A stretch of 64,000 bases of DNA. Source: Ensifer adhaerens. Its GTDB lineage: Bacteria; Pseudomonadota; Alphaproteobacteria; Rhizobiales; Rhizobiaceae. Under the pieces are notes generated by a model that saw only the letters and a program-made list of their open reading frames with translations, was not told the origin of the DNA and did not search any database. Positions within the stretch are counted from its first letter, which is position 1; each line of letters starts with the position of its first letter. The stretch is from contig NZ_LGAP01000011.1 in the NCBI RefSeq assembly GCF_001270265.1, positions 62,001 to 126,000 of the forward strand, read 5' to 3'. A program made the position numbers and the translations under genes. This document shows, piece after piece, positions 33,290-42,052 of this stretch.

Positions 33290-34834
33290 ATGGGACCATT
33301 GTTCAAAAATTCGGGCCTTCCGACTTATCACGACGCGATGTTGTTCGTGCGGATGAAGCCCCAGCAGCACCAGCGAAGTTTCGAGGCCGCACTCGCAGTT
33401 GCGCGCGCGCCACAGAGCGCCGGACTACAAGCGTTAGCCTTTTTTGAACGAGCCGGTTTGGTAAAGCGGGTTACGCCTGTCTCGCGAACGTCGCCTCACT
33501 TTACCAGCCGCATGCTGGTACGACCTGCTCGGGAACCGAATTCCAAGCCGGAGGTCCTTGGAGTTTCAGGGGAAGAAGTGGAGGGATGGTCGGCACCTTC
33601 ACTCAGTTTGAACGCCGCTTTGGATGGACGAACGCCGGGCGGAGCGACCAGTCTTATTGAACTCGTATCCGACACGGACGTTAGGCAGCTCCAACTTGCT
33701 CTTGCTGGAGATCCGACAGTGGCGTCTGTTTCCAGGGTGCCGATGCGGTATCTTGCGGCAAAATCGCAGAGTGTATCGACAGCCTCAGCTAAGAAAAGAT
33801 CTCCGGCTCCCGCCGCCGGGCGAATTGCCGCGGTGCCGCCCCCCGCACATACGATGTGGAATCTTCGCAAGATCAAGTGGGACGAAACGCGAAACCGGGG
33901 CGGGTTCGATGACGGGAGCAGGATAAAGGTAGCGGTTCTCGACACCGGCATCGATACTGACCACCCAGACCTCAAAGAGCAGATCGCCCAATACACGTTT
34001 GAACATCCGGATCTTCCCGGAGCGAGCTCGTCTCAGGATCTCATTGGACACGGAACCCATGTCGCAGGCACCATTGCCGCTACGATCAACAATGCTCTCG
34101 GCATCAACGGAATATCACGAGCGCGGATCCACGCATGGAAAATCTTCGATGACCGCCCTGACCTGCTGGCGTATTTGGATGGAACAGCGGAGTTTGCCTA
34201 TTTCGTCGACCCGGTTATGTACCTGCGGGCGCTCCTTGATTGTGCGGATGCAGGCATTGACGTCGTCAACCTATCAATAGGCGGCGGGGGAGCGCCCGAC
34301 CCAACTGAGAGCGCAGCGTTTGAGGAGCTACTAGCCAACGGAACCACGATCGTTGCAGCAATGGGCAATGAGAGGCGTGATGGTAGCCCAACTTCCTATC
34401 CGGCAGCTATCCCGGGCGTGATAGCCGTCGGTGCGACAAACCTCCAGGATCGCATCACCAACTTCTCGAACCGCGGGAATCACGTAACGATCGCGGCCCC
34501 CGGCGACGCAATCTGGTCAACGCTCCCGACCTATCCGGGACAGTTGGGTTGGAAAGCCGAACGAGGACCGGATGGGCGCTGGAGGCAGGGAAAAGCAGAT
34601 ATACGAGAAACAGACTATGACGCATGGCCCGGCACATCGATGGCAGCCCCACATGTTGCGGCGGCCGCCGCACTTTACATCGCGAATGGCGGTCAGAGAA
34701 ATCCGGCGGTGATTCGAAGCGCCTTGGCTTCAAGCGCCGACAAAGTGCCTGCCATGGGAGGCCAAGACTTTACGCCCGATTTCGGATATGGTCGTTTGAA
34801 CCTGGAGCAGCTTATCGCCGGCATAAGTCAATGA
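33290..34834 (+). CDS. Subtilisin-like serine protease (S8) without signal peptide
   Basis: 514 residues with a complete catalytic triad: Asp218 in VAVLDTGIDTDHPDL, His254 in LIGHGTHVAGT and Ser450 in WPGTSMAAPHVAAA. The oxyanion Asn360 lies in VAAMGN. The first 180 residues precede the catalytic domain and include a propeptide-like segment (SLIELVSDTDVRQLQLALAG, then DPTVASVSRVP). There is no signal peptide or membrane helix, so it is probably cytoplasmic. The start has GGAGG upstream. The stop overlaps the start of a small gene whose product resembles the propeptide. The gene sits in the cassette between the queE-end repeats. A role in conflict or regulated proteolysis is inference. Confidence 0.88.
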   Translation: MGPLFKNSGLPTYHDAMLFVRMKPQQHQRSFEAALAVARAPQSAGLQALAFFERAGLVKRVTPVSRTSPHFTSRMLVRPAREPNSKPEVLGVSGEEVEGWSAPSLSLNAALDGRTPGGATSLIELVSDTDVRQLQLALAGDPTVASVSRVPMRYLAAKSQSVSTASAKKRSPAPAAGRIAAVPPPAHTMWNLRKIKWDETRNRGGFDDGSRIKVAVLDTGIDTDHPDLKEQIAQYTFEHPDLPGASSSQDLIGHGTHVAGTIAATINNALGINGISRARIHAWKIFDDRPDLLAYLDGTAEFAYFVDPVMYLRALLDCADAGIDVVNLSIGGGGAPDPTESAAFEELLANGTTIVAAMGNERRDGSPTSYPAAIPGVIAVGATNLQDRITNFSNRGNHVTIAAPGDAIWSTLPTYPGQLGWKAERGPDGRWRQGKADIRETDYDAWPGTSMAAPHVAAAAALYIANGGQRNPAVIRSALASSADKVPAMGGQDFTPDFGYGRLNLEQLIAGISQ

Positions 34835-35082
34835 CCGATATCATGTTTACGATCCGGGCTAGTGTAAGCCTCGAGCAACGAGCTCTCGTGCTAAGCAGAA
34901 TACAGGCTATGCCAGACGTCGAGTTAGCTGCCCCGGTCAAGCGAGATAGTAGCAGCGAAACCCTGCAACGAATTCACTTTGCTCGTCTTAAAGAACATTC
35001 CGAGGTGACTGGCTGCTTGTCCGCGATAAGAGAGATGCCAGAAGTGGAGAATGCAAGCTTGCCAGCTCGACGGGGAATGTAG
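34831..35082 (+). CDS. Small propeptide/inhibitor I9-like protein coupled to the subtilase
   Basis: 83 residues starting within the protease stop (ATGA), so translation is coupled. It begins MFTIRASVSLEQRALVLSRI, has a central strand pair (DVELAAPVKR; ETLQRIHFARLKE) and ends REMPEVENASLPARRGM. The order beta-alpha-beta-beta-alpha-beta with a PEVENA-type last strand is that of subtilisin propeptides and proteinase inhibitor I9, whose C-terminal tail sits in the active-site cleft. It may act as an in-trans chaperone or inhibitor of the neighbouring protease. The family assignment is by eye and unproven. Confidence 0.6.
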   Translation: MTDIMFTIRASVSLEQRALVLSRIQAMPDVELAAPVKRDSSSETLQRIHFARLKEHSEVTGCLSAIREMPEVENASLPARRGM

Positions 35083-35166
35083 TCCGAGGGATGATGGTTG
35101 GTATCCGCGGATTCTCTCGCAGCCATACTTCCTGCCCCTTTGAAAGTTGGGCGCTTTGTCATAAAA

Positions 35167-35439
35167 ATGAGCTCCGAACCAACGCAGGATAGCCGCTTCA
35201 ATGGCGGGATCCCAATCGAATGCGCCCAGACCAAAACCTATTTCAAACCCAACGACAAGCTCGCAGGTCTCACCGGATTTGGGGTATCAGCCGCAATATT
35301 GCGGCGTTTCGAGGATGGGTTGAAAATCGGTGTGATCGCCCGTGCATGCGAAGTCAAAGGGACCATTCTCTCGACAGGTGACGCGTCCAGTCTGCACGCA
35401 AAATGGCGTGCAAAGGCCCTTCCTGTCCGCGAGGGCTAG
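35167..35439 (+). CDS. Hypothetical protein, doubtful
   Basis: About 90 residues from the ATG at 35167, or 113 from a TTG at 35098. There is no convincing ribosome-binding site at either. The composition is plausible for a protein (KTYFKPNDKLAGLTGFGVSA, then RRFEDGLKIGVIARACEV) but I see no motif. It follows the I9-like gene by 85 bases on the same strand and meets the convergent glycosyltransferase gene at its stop. It may be a third member of the protease cassette or spurious. Confidence 0.3.
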   Translation: MSSEPTQDSRFNGGIPIECAQTKTYFKPNDKLAGLTGFGVSAAILRRFEDGLKIGVIARACEVKGTILSTGDASSLHAKWRAKALPVREG

Positions 35440-36284
35440 AAAATCCAGAGCAGTTTGTATCGGGTCTTCCGCCGGGCGTCATTCCAGCACATTCTAAAGA
35501 ACCTTGCCCGAGCGAGAGCGCTTGCTGGAGGGAGCTTTTGGATCAGCTTGTAGCAACCGAACGTGTAGATCATGCGCTGGCTGAAGCGCTCTCTAAATGT
35601 CTTAGCTCCAAACTTTTTGTCGGAGCCCGACCCCTCATAGAAATGATAGGAAGCGTCGTCCACATAGGCTACCAAGTCTCGGATGACGAATTCGGACACG
35701 ACGTATGAGGCAAAGCACCACGGGTTTCCCAATTCATACCAGCGAGCTTTGAGGATTTCTTCTGCGCCGTCTGATCGAAACAGCCCATATATCCATTCTG
35801 CAGGGAACGTAAGGTTTCGAGGCACAATACCCTTGGCGAATCTACCTCTGAAATCAAATATATCTGGGCTTGGCCGCTTTATCCTGGACGTTCCGGCCGG
35901 GGCGATAAGGGTGGTTGGTCCTGCAGCCAGAAGCTTAGAATGGTCGTTCTCCAGCGCGCCGATAAGGGACGACAGGTAATTTTCAGAGGACATGTCATCG
36001 CATGCCCGCAGGCAAAAGAACTCGGCCGCAGCCGAACCGATCTTGACTGCCTTTGCAAAATTATCCACTGCGTTCAGATGCACATCATTGCTGATCAGGG
36101 TGAAGCGAGGATCGGTCGAGCAAAAGCGCTTGGCTATCTCAACGGTATCATCCGTCGACCCATTCTCCAGGATGAATGCCCGAAAATCTGGATAGTCTTG
36201 CTCAGCTATGCACTGAAGACTGCGCTCAAGCGTTTTGGCGCCATTGTAGACAGGGAAAACGATCGCAACTTTGCTCTTGGTCAT
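35436..36284 (-). CDS. Glycosyltransferase family 2
   Basis: About 282 residues from MTKSKVAIVFPVYNG; the frame extends 42 bases further. A GT-A fold is evident: VAIVFPVYNGAKTLERSL at the N-terminus, AFILENGSTDDTVEIA, and a DxD-like FCLRACDDMSSENYLSSL. It probably adds a sugar to a surface polysaccharide. Codon use and GC are lower than in the core genes nearby, as for the other genes of this cassette. It follows another glycosyltransferase by about 30 bases, forming a two-gene unit with no wzx/wzy or export partner visible. Confidence 0.85.
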   Translation of the reverse strand: MTKSKVAIVFPVYNGAKTLERSLQCIAEQDYPDFRAFILENGSTDDTVEIAKRFCSTDPRFTLISNDVHLNAVDNFAKAVKIGSAAAEFFCLRACDDMSSENYLSSLIGALENDHSKLLAAGPTTLIAPAGTSRIKRPSPDIFDFRGRFAKGIVPRNLTFPAEWIYGLFRSDGAEEILKARWYELGNPWCFASYVVSEFVIRDLVAYVDDASYHFYEGSGSDKKFGAKTFRERFSQRMIYTFGCYKLIQKLPPASALARARFFRMCWNDARRKTRYKLLWIF

Positions 36285-36316
36285 TCCAAACCCCAGGTTT
36301 CCCAACCGGAAACAGC

Positions 36317-37366
36317 TTACTTCCATGCCCGATAAGGTGCGCGAGGTTCATCGTCCAGATCAAAGCAAATGCTGGGCATAAAACCGAGTTCAATCAGTTG
36401 GGTCGGATTGGCGAAACGGGTAGAGCTCTTATCCATGAAATCGATATCGCCTTTCTGATCCAGTTCTTCCTTCATCGTTTGGTAATGCTGCGAGCCATTG
36501 TAGTGCTGGCGGCCATCAACAGCCTCAGCTATTTTCTCTCGGTAATTCGTGAAGAACTTGAAGTGGAGGAGAACGCCCCAGATGGGCGCGAAATTGCGGT
36601 TGTACGGCAAGGGCCGGTGAATACTGCTGCCGAAGTAGCAATACTTGTCCCAATAGATCAGCGGATATTTGATGAGCTCGTTTTCTTCGTTGAAAAGTCG
36701 TTTACGTGGACCGCCTTTGACGCTGATACCTCGCTTGACATAGGAAATCTCATAGCCATCGGCATCAAATCGGTTGACCGAGAACCAAGGCAGATCTCCA
36801 CTGACGGCATTATCGGCTTCGACGCCCGGATAGATATCCAGCATAGGTGCCGGCAGCCGTTTAATCCCATTGTCTTCAAGAACTTGTATAAGCGCAGGAA
36901 TCGTTTCTTCGGGGCATTGATCGTAGATGAGAAACTCATCAGAATCAACATTGATATACCAACGTTCATAACCATACCTGCCAAAGAGCGCCTCGCGCCA
37001 ACGTCTACCGCGACGAGCTTTCTCGTATCTGATGTTTGACGTCCACACGTCGATGTCAGGCTGCTCGAGCAGATACTCCTTCGTCCCGTCATTCGAGACA
37101 TCGTCAACGCATATGAAGCGCGTCACCCCGATCATCCGATAGTGTTTCAGGAAGGAAGGCAGCAGAGCCATGTCGTTGTGCGCAATGAAAACGAGCGGGA
37201 TATCAACGCTGCTCAACGGGACTATTGGCTTGGCGGGCAATAGCTCAACGTCTTGCCTGCTTCGTCTTTCCCTGAAGGATACCCGCGCATTGTCGTATAG
37301 TGTCTTTGCGCGGTCGATTATGCTGCGTTTCGGAAATGAAAATTGGCGGTCGAATGGATATTTCAT
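36317..37366 (-). CDS. Glycosyltransferase family 2 (Glyco_tranf_2_4/GT92-like)
   Basis: About 349 residues. The N-terminal region has VFIAHNDMALLPSFLKHYRM and ICVDDVSNDGTKEYL, and a metal-binding DxD in WYINVDSDEFLIYD. This 'distributed' set (HND, D-DDGT, DSDEF) is that of bacterial GT2_4-type transferases that act on capsular or lipid-linked glycans. A 28-base piece of this gene is repeated at 32335-32362, part of the boundary scar. Two in-frame starts exist five codons apart; I chose the second. Confidence 0.82.
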   Translation of the reverse strand: MKYPFDRQFSFPKRSIIDRAKTLYDNARVSFRERRSRQDVELLPAKPIVPLSSVDIPLVFIAHNDMALLPSFLKHYRMIGVTRFICVDDVSNDGTKEYLLEQPDIDVWTSNIRYEKARRGRRWREALFGRYGYERWYINVDSDEFLIYDQCPEETIPALIQVLEDNGIKRLPAPMLDIYPGVEADNAVSGDLPWFSVNRFDADGYEISYVKRGISVKGGPRKRLFNEENELIKYPLIYWDKYCYFGSSIHRPLPYNRNFAPIWGVLLHFKFFTNYREKIAEAVDGRQHYNGSQHYQTMKEELDQKGDIDFMDKSSTRFANPTQLIELGFMPSICFDLDDEPRAPYRAWK

Positions 37367-37515
37367 ACTGCCACGCTTCATCGATCACAACGTCCTCACT
37401 TTGTCTTCAGAGACAGCCTCTTGCATAAATGCGAATGGAATGAAAGACCGAACGCCACCGGGAACGTCGGCGCAAGCGATCGCAATTGTTTTTAACATAT
37501 TCCGGTGCGAGTGGT

Positions 37516-37649
37516 GATTGGTCGGCGCCACGCTTTGACCAGCGAAGCCGGCAGACCAAGAGCCACACGGCCCCGGCCGATTTATGACGTTGCTTTCCGC
37601 GCTCTAAACGCCGCGTCGATTACCCCACAGCAAGACATGCAATTGCGGC
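37516..37649. repeat. Right boundary copy of the queE 3'-end repeat
   Basis: This 134-base stretch covers the last 15 codons of the real queE and 88 bases beyond its stop. It matches 32360-32494 with about ten mismatches and one indel, in the same orientation. The pair flanks the protease and glycosyltransferase cassette like the direct repeats of an integrated element or of a segmental duplication. Confidence 0.85.
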
Positions 37650-38332
37650 AGCACCCGCGCATCGAACCATCTGTCGCCGGTCACCTTGTCGACCAGCCAG
37701 AGCATGCGGTTCATGATGCCATCGATGTCCACCGTCGCGCTGTCGTCCTCCGGCGGCGGCGGGGTGTGGTTTCCCGGCTGCAAATAGATTGGCAGCCCCG
37801 GATAGCGTTGGGCAATGCCCCTCGCATAGGCATAGTCGTGATCGTCGAAGACGACGATCTTGAGCACCGTCATCGGCGTGCCAGTGGCCATCGTCAGACA
37901 GTCGTCGAGCTTTGCGAAATCGGTTTCCATGCCGCTCGACGGCGGTTTCGGGCTGAGGACAAGCACGTCGAGGTCGGCGAACCAATCCCTGGCGACGCTG
38001 CCCTGCGTCTCGAGCGCGAACCGATAGCCCTCGCCATGGCCGCGATCGATCAAGGGCCCGAGCGGCTGGATGGCGGGATTGCCGCCGGAAAGCGAGACGG
38101 TCAGCGGCACGCCGCCCGAGAGCCGCCTCACCTCCTCCCAGATCTCTTCGACCGACATCGGCCGCCACTGCTCGCGATAGTCGCTATCGACGGCGTGCAG
38201 CGTATCGCACCAGGAGCAACGGTAGTCGCAGCCGCCGGTGCGCACGAACACCGTGGGCTGACCGATCAACACGCCCTCACCCTGGATTGTCGGCCCGAAG
38301 ATCTCACTGACGCGGATCGCTGCGCCCGTCAT
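37604..38332 (-). CDS. queE: 7-carboxy-7-deazaguanine synthase
   Basis: 242 residues. This radical-SAM enzyme converts 6-carboxytetrahydropterin to 7-carboxy-7-deazaguanine on the way to queuosine. The cluster-binding motif is CxxxCxxC (Cys35, Cys39, Cys42 in [12 protein letters not shown]), with the short cluster loop typical of Que[10 protein letters not shown] gives the GGE-like SAM-binding segment. It forms an operon queC-queD-queE with overlapping ends, and is last. Its 3' end is duplicated at 32.4 kb. Confidence 0.93.
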   Translation of the reverse strand: MTGAAIRVSEIFGPTIQGEGVLIGQPTVFVRTGGCDYRCSWCDTLHAVDSDYREQWRPMSVEEIWEEVRRLSGGVPLTVSLSGGNPAIQPLGPLIDRGHGEGYRFALETQGSVARDWFADLDVLVLSPKPPSSGMETDFAKLDDCLTMATGTPMTVLKIVVFDDHDYAYARGIAQRYPGLPIYLQPGNHTPPPPEDDSATVDIDGIMNRMLWLVDKVTGDRWFDARVLPQLHVLLWGNRRGV

Positions 38333-38685
38333 GGCCGGTATTCCGCCCAGGTCTTTGGCGTCTCGCTCACGCGAACGGCCGACGTTTCAGGCAGCCGTTC
38401 CTTGCACCAGTCGTAGAAATGCCGGGCAAGGCACTCCGACGTCACCCGGTCGTGTCCAAGCACCTCATTCAAGTGGCGGTGGTCGAAACTGTCGTCGATG
38501 TAGCGCTTCAGTGGGGCCAGGTCATGATAGTCCCGCACGAAGCCGTTTTCATCGAGATCCGCGGCGGCAAGCTCGACCTCGACGATGTAGTTGTGGCCGT
38601 GCAGCCGCGCGCATTGGTGATCGGCCGGCAGATGGCTCAGCTGGTGCGAGGCAGAGAAGTGAAACTCCTTGGTGATGCGGTACAT
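38329..38685 (-). CDS. queD: 6-carboxytetrahydropterin synthase
   Basis: 118 residues. It converts dihydroneopterin triphosphate to 6-carboxytetrahydropterin. Zinc ligands His14 in SASHQL and His29/His31 in RLHGHNY, and the catalytic Cys25 in [12 protein letters not shown], are in place, as are the later DxxH residues ([11 protein letters not shown]). Start and stop overlap queC and queE. Confidence 0.94.
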   Translation of the reverse strand: MYRITKEFHFSASHQLSHLPADHQCARLHGHNYIVEVELAAADLDENGFVRDYHDLAPLKRYIDDSFDHRHLNEVLGHDRVTSECLARHFYDWCKERLPETSAVRVSETPKTWAEYRP

Positions 38686-39395
38686 CAGCGGACCTCCTTT
38701 GCCGAGAAGCGGCGGGTGGCGGCCTGCCAGAAGTCCGGATCGGCATACTCGGTCGGGTCATCAACGCCGGCGAGATGAAAGGCCTCGCGCCGCTCTACGC
38801 AGGTGCCGCAGCGGCCGCAATGGCGCACGCCGCCCCTGTAGCAGGACCAGGTCTCGCCGAAGGGGGTGCCATACTTGGCGCCATCGGCAACGATCGCCGC
38901 TTTCGGAATATTGACATAGGGCGCATGCAACCGGACGCTGCCATAGCCGTCCAACGCCTCGTCCTGCATTTTCTGGAACGCGTCGATGAAGCCCGGCCGA
39001 CAATCGGGGTAGATGAAGTGGTCGCCGCCATGGACGGCAACGGCAACGGCCTCGGCCTTCTGCGCCGAGGCGAGTCCGAAGGCGATCGCCAGCATTATGG
39101 CGTTGCGGTTCGGCACCACCGTGGCCTTCATCGTCTCCTCGGCATAATGGCCATCGGGCACCTCGACATCATCGGTCAGTGCCGATCCGGTCAGGTGCCG
39201 GCCGACGCCGGTGATGTCGATGATCTGGTGTGGAACGCCAAGCCGCCGCGCACAGGCGGCGGCGAAGTCGAGTTCCTTGCGATGGCGCTGGCCGTAATCG
39301 AAGGAAAGAAGGCCGACGAGTTCGTGTTCCGCCGCGATCTTATGAGCGAGCGAAACGGAGTCCAATCCGCCGGAGCAGATGACGATAGTTCTCAT
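38685..39395 (-). CDS. queC: 7-cyano-7-deazaguanine synthase
   Basis: 236 residues from MRTIVICSGGLDSVSL; the longer frame upstream lacks a start signal. It makes preQ0 from 7-carboxy-7-deazaguanine using ATP and ammonia. PP-loop SGGLDS at 8-13, FDYGQRHRKEL, and the zinc cysteines in SCYRGGVRHCGRCGTCVER near the C-terminus are all present. It is the first gene of queCDE. No preQ1 riboswitch pattern was recognised upstream. Confidence 0.94.
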   Translation of the reverse strand: MRTIVICSGGLDSVSLAHKIAAEHELVGLLSFDYGQRHRKELDFAAACARRLGVPHQIIDITGVGRHLTGSALTDDVEVPDGHYAEETMKATVVPNRNAIMLAIAFGLASAQKAEAVAVAVHGGDHFIYPDCRPGFIDAFQKMQDEALDGYGSVRLHAPYVNIPKAAIVADGAKYGTPFGETWSCYRGGVRHCGRCGTCVERREAFHLAGVDDPTEYADPDFWQAATRRFSAKEVR

Positions 39396-39709
39396 AATTG
39401 TTGATCCCTTGTTTTGACCGGGTGGGCTGCGACCGGATGTGAGGCCGTTTCTAAGCCATCGGCGCCCTTTTGGCCAGCCCTTAGTGGCGAGCCTTGCGCA
39501 CGGCGGAGGTGCAGCCTTTCCCGACGATCGGTGAGACGGACGAGCGATTTTATCCACGGCGCAAAATCAAAAATCGCTCCAGCCGATTTCCGCCGCGTTT
39601 CAAAGACGCTAACGTCACCCCATCACGCCTGATGGCAATGAACTCCGTTGCCGTGCCTTTGCGGCAAGCGCCTATCGGCGGCGGAGTTCGGTATTGGAGG
39701 AGTTCTCAA
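39396..39709. other. Divergent intergenic region between queC and the SDR gene
   Basis: No gene. It contains a modest hairpin, TTGCCG...CGGCAA near 39648-39667, and a GGAGGAG ribosome-binding site right before the SDR start. Promoters for both directions must lie here but I cannot place them firmly. Confidence 0.4.
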
Positions 39710-40477
39710 ATGCTGATCAACGGAAAAGTCTTCATTGTCACCGGGGGCGGCTCGGGCCTTGGTGCCGGCGTTGCCCGCCTGCTGCACGGCCAGGGCGCTC
39801 GCGTCGTCCTTGCGGATATCAACGAAGACGCCGGACGGGCAATGGCCGAGGCGCTTGGACGCAACGCCCTTTTTGTCAAAACGGATGTCACCAGCGAGGC
39901 CGACGGCGCAGCCGCAGTCTCCGCGGCCGTCGATACGTTCGGCCATCTCCATGGGCTGGTGAATTGCGCCGGCATCGCGCCGGGCGAAAAGGTGCTTGGG
40001 CGCGAGGGCCCTCATAGGCTCGATAGCTTTGCCCGTGCGGTCGGCATCAACCTCATCGGTACGTTCAACATGGTTCGGCTGGCAGCGGCTGCGATGGAAA
40101 AGGAAGCGCCCGGCGAAGACGGCGAACGTGGCGTCATCATCAACACCGCCTCCGTCGCCGCCTTCGACGGCCAGGTCGGACAGGCCGCCTACTCCGCCTC
40201 GAAGGGCGGCGTCGTCGCCATGACGCTGCCGATTGCCCGCGAACTGGCGCGACACGGCATTCGCGTCGTCGCGATTGCACCGGGCATCTTCGAAACGCCG
40301 ATGATGGCCGGCATGCCGCAGGAGGTTCAGGAATCGCTCGGCAAGAGCGTTCCCTTCCCTCAACGTCTCGGCAAGCCCGAGGAGTTTGCAGCCCTTGTCC
40401 AGCATATCTGCGAAAACCGGATGCTGAACGGCGAAGTCATCCGCCTTGACGGCGCGTTGCGAATGGGCGCGCGCTGA
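39710..40477 (+). CDS. Short-chain dehydrogenase, 3-hydroxyacyl-CoA dehydrogenase-like
   Basis: 255 residues from an ATG with GGAGGAG upstream. Rossmann glycine motif TGGGSGLG (residues about 10-17), NAG-equivalent VNCAGIAP, catalytic Ser in INTASVAAF and YSASK (Tyr, Lys), then the PG motif [12 protein letters not shown]. The inserted [19 protein letters not shown] segment is typical of HSD10-type type II 3-hydroxyacyl-CoA dehydrogenases. It likely acts on short-chain acyl-CoA or a related alcohol. It stands alone in its strand context. Confidence 0.85.
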   Translation: MLINGKVFIVTGGGSGLGAGVARLLHGQGARVVLADINEDAGRAMAEALGRNALFVKTDVTSEADGAAAVSAAVDTFGHLHGLVNCAGIAPGEKVLGREGPHRLDSFARAVGINLIGTFNMVRLAAAAMEKEAPGEDGERGVIINTASVAAFDGQVGQAAYSASKGGVVAMTLPIARELARHGIRVVAIAPGIFETPMMAGMPQEVQESLGKSVPFPQRLGKPEEFAALVQHICENRMLNGEVIRLDGALRMGAR

Positions 40478-40591
40478 GATCTAACGCCCGGCCGGCCGCG
40501 CCCCTGCGCGATTCCTTGCCTGTGCGCGAGTTGCGAGCGTTACGGCGTCCCCACGGCGCCGTCGGCATTTCCCGGCAAACCGGCCGGGAAA

Positions 40592-41278
40592 TCAAGCGCC
40601 TGGATGATCGCTTTGCGTCGCAGGCACAATGACATAGGCACAACGGCGCGCGCCGGCGAGAATATGTTCGGTGCGCTCGACCGTAACGTCTTGGCCCAAA
40701 ATATCGCGGAAGATATTGATCTCCGCCCGGCAAAAGCCCTGGCAACTGGCCGCGGCGGCGCAGATCGGACAATGGTTCTCGACGAAGAGAAAGGTGCCGT
40801 CGCCGGCCTCCTCATATCCCGCCATATACCCTTCTGCCGTTCGCAAGTGAACGAGCTTTTCCACCCGGTCCCGCAGGCTTCCGGCGCCAGCGAGCGCCGC
40901 ACGATAGCCGGCTCGCGTCTCCTCCTCGCGCGCGGCGATGATGCGATCGACCGCCGTATCCCCCAGCGTCTGGCGGATGGTGCGCAGCAGTTGGACTGTC
41001 AGCTCCGCATGGGTATCGGGAAACTCCGCATGGCCCGAAGCGGTCAGTCCCCAAAACTGCGAGGGACGCCCGACGCCGCGTGCCTCCGACCAGGAGTTTG
41101 CAAGGCCGTCCTGCGCAAGGCGCACCAGCTGCTGACGCACTGCCTCGCCGGTTATCGACAGGCGCTTGCCGAGCGCCGGCGCCGTCTGCGGCCCATGCAG
41201 CTTCAGCGCCAGCAGGATCCGTTCGGCCGGCGACCGGCCCTGGCTTTGATCCGGATTTAACAAGTGGTCGCTTGACAT
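40592..41278 (-). CDS. HTH regulator with C-terminal cysteine cluster (SufR-like)
   Basis: 228 residues from MSSDHLLNP. The N-terminal winged helix (PAERILLALKLHGPQTAPAL and SITGEAVRQQLVRLAQDGL) is of the ArsR/DeoR-like group that includes SufR. The C-terminal half has NHCPICAAAASCQGFCRAEI, a four-cysteine cluster placed like the iron-sulfur ligands of SufR proteins. It is divergent from sodB, so it may sense iron-sulfur status or oxidants and control superoxide dismutase. That regulation is inferred from position and motif. Confidence 0.75.
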   Translation of the reverse strand: MSSDHLLNPDQSQGRSPAERILLALKLHGPQTAPALGKRLSITGEAVRQQLVRLAQDGLANSWSEARGVGRPSQFWGLTASGHAEFPDTHAELTVQLLRTIRQTLGDTAVDRIIAAREEETRAGYRAALAGAGSLRDRVEKLVHLRTAEGYMAGYEEAGDGTFLFVENHCPICAAAASCQGFCRAEINIFRDILGQDVTVERTEHILAGARRCAYVIVPATQSDHPGA

Positions 41279-41383
41279 ATTATTGCCCGGAGATTTACAA
41301 AGAATTGTCTTGTTAAATACACGCTTGATGGTTGTCGCACAAGACATTCGCTGCGTTCCATCCGGCTGAAGAGGATTTCACCC

Positions 41384-41992
41384 ATGGCTTTCGAACTCCC
41401 CTCCCTCCCCTTTTCCATCGGCGCTTTGGCCGAAGGCGGCATGAGCGCCGAGACGCTGGAATTCCACCACGGCAAGCATCACCAGGCCTACGTCACCGCA
41501 CTCAACGGCTTTGTCGAGAAGGATCAGGCGCTTGCCGGACTGTCGCTTGAAGAGATCATTGGCCACGCCAATGGCAAGGCCGAGCTGGCGCCGGTGTTCA
41601 ACAATGCCGGGCAGCACTGGAACCACATCCTTTTCTGGAACAATCTTTCCCCCAAGGGCGGACGAATTCCGGACAGCCTGGAGAAGAAGATCGTCGAGGA
41701 CTTCGGCAGCGTCGCGGCCTTCAAGGACGCGTTCAAGACGGCGGCCACCAGCCAGTTCGGTTCCGGTTGGGCTTGGCTCGTGCTCGACACCGGCGGCAAA
41801 CTCAAGGTGACGAAAACCGCCAACGGCTCAAACCCGGTTGCCACCAACGAGGGTAAAGCTCTGCTCGGCCTCGATGTCTGGGAGCACAGCTACTACATCG
41901 ACTACCGCAATCGCCGTCCCGATTATGTCAGCAACTTCCTCGACCGACTGGCGAACTACGAGTTCGCCGAGGCGGAGCTTAAGTCTGCCTGA
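41384..41992 (+). CDS. sodB: Superoxide dismutase, Fe/Mn family
   Basis: 202 residues. Metal ligands His28 in EFHHGKHHQAYV, His81 in QHWNHILFW, Asp164 and His168 in GLDVWEHSYYIDY are complete. The Gln in SQFGSGWAWLV, about residue 124, is positioned in the C-terminal domain as in manganese types, whereas the overall sequence is rhizobial SodB; metal preference cannot be settled by eye. No signal peptide, so cytoplasmic. It is divergent from the cysteine-cluster regulator. Confidence 0.93.
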   Translation: MAFELPSLPFSIGALAEGGMSAETLEFHHGKHHQAYVTALNGFVEKDQALAGLSLEEIIGHANGKAELAPVFNNAGQHWNHILFWNNLSPKGGRIPDSLEKKIVEDFGSVAAFKDAFKTAATSQFGSGWAWLVLDTGGKLKVTKTANGSNPVATNEGKALLGLDVWEHSYYIDYRNRRPDYVSNFLDRLANYEFAEAELKSA

Positions 41993-42001
41993 CACGCCTG
42001 C

Positions 42002-42027
42002 CGTGGCGCCGCGCCGCCGGCGCCACG
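42002..42027. terminator. GC hairpin after sodB
   Basis: CGTGGCGCC at 42002-42010 pairs with GGCGCCACG at 42019-42027 nine bases after the sodB stop. There is no T-tract, so efficiency as a terminator is uncertain. Confidence 0.5.
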
Positions 42028-42052
42028 ACCATATCTCAGCCGGATTGCACCC

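Noticed and set aside
35098..35166. Upstream TTG extension of the doubtful 35.2-kb gene
   Set aside because: No ribosome-binding site for the TTG, so the later ATG was preferred, itself only weakly supported.
37505..38416. 303-codon plus-strand frame opposite queE
   Set aside because: Antisense to a radical-SAM gene with intact cysteine motif.
39396..39480. Possible preQ1 riboswitch before queC
   Set aside because: I looked for a compact hairpin with an A-rich tail near the start codon and did not find one.
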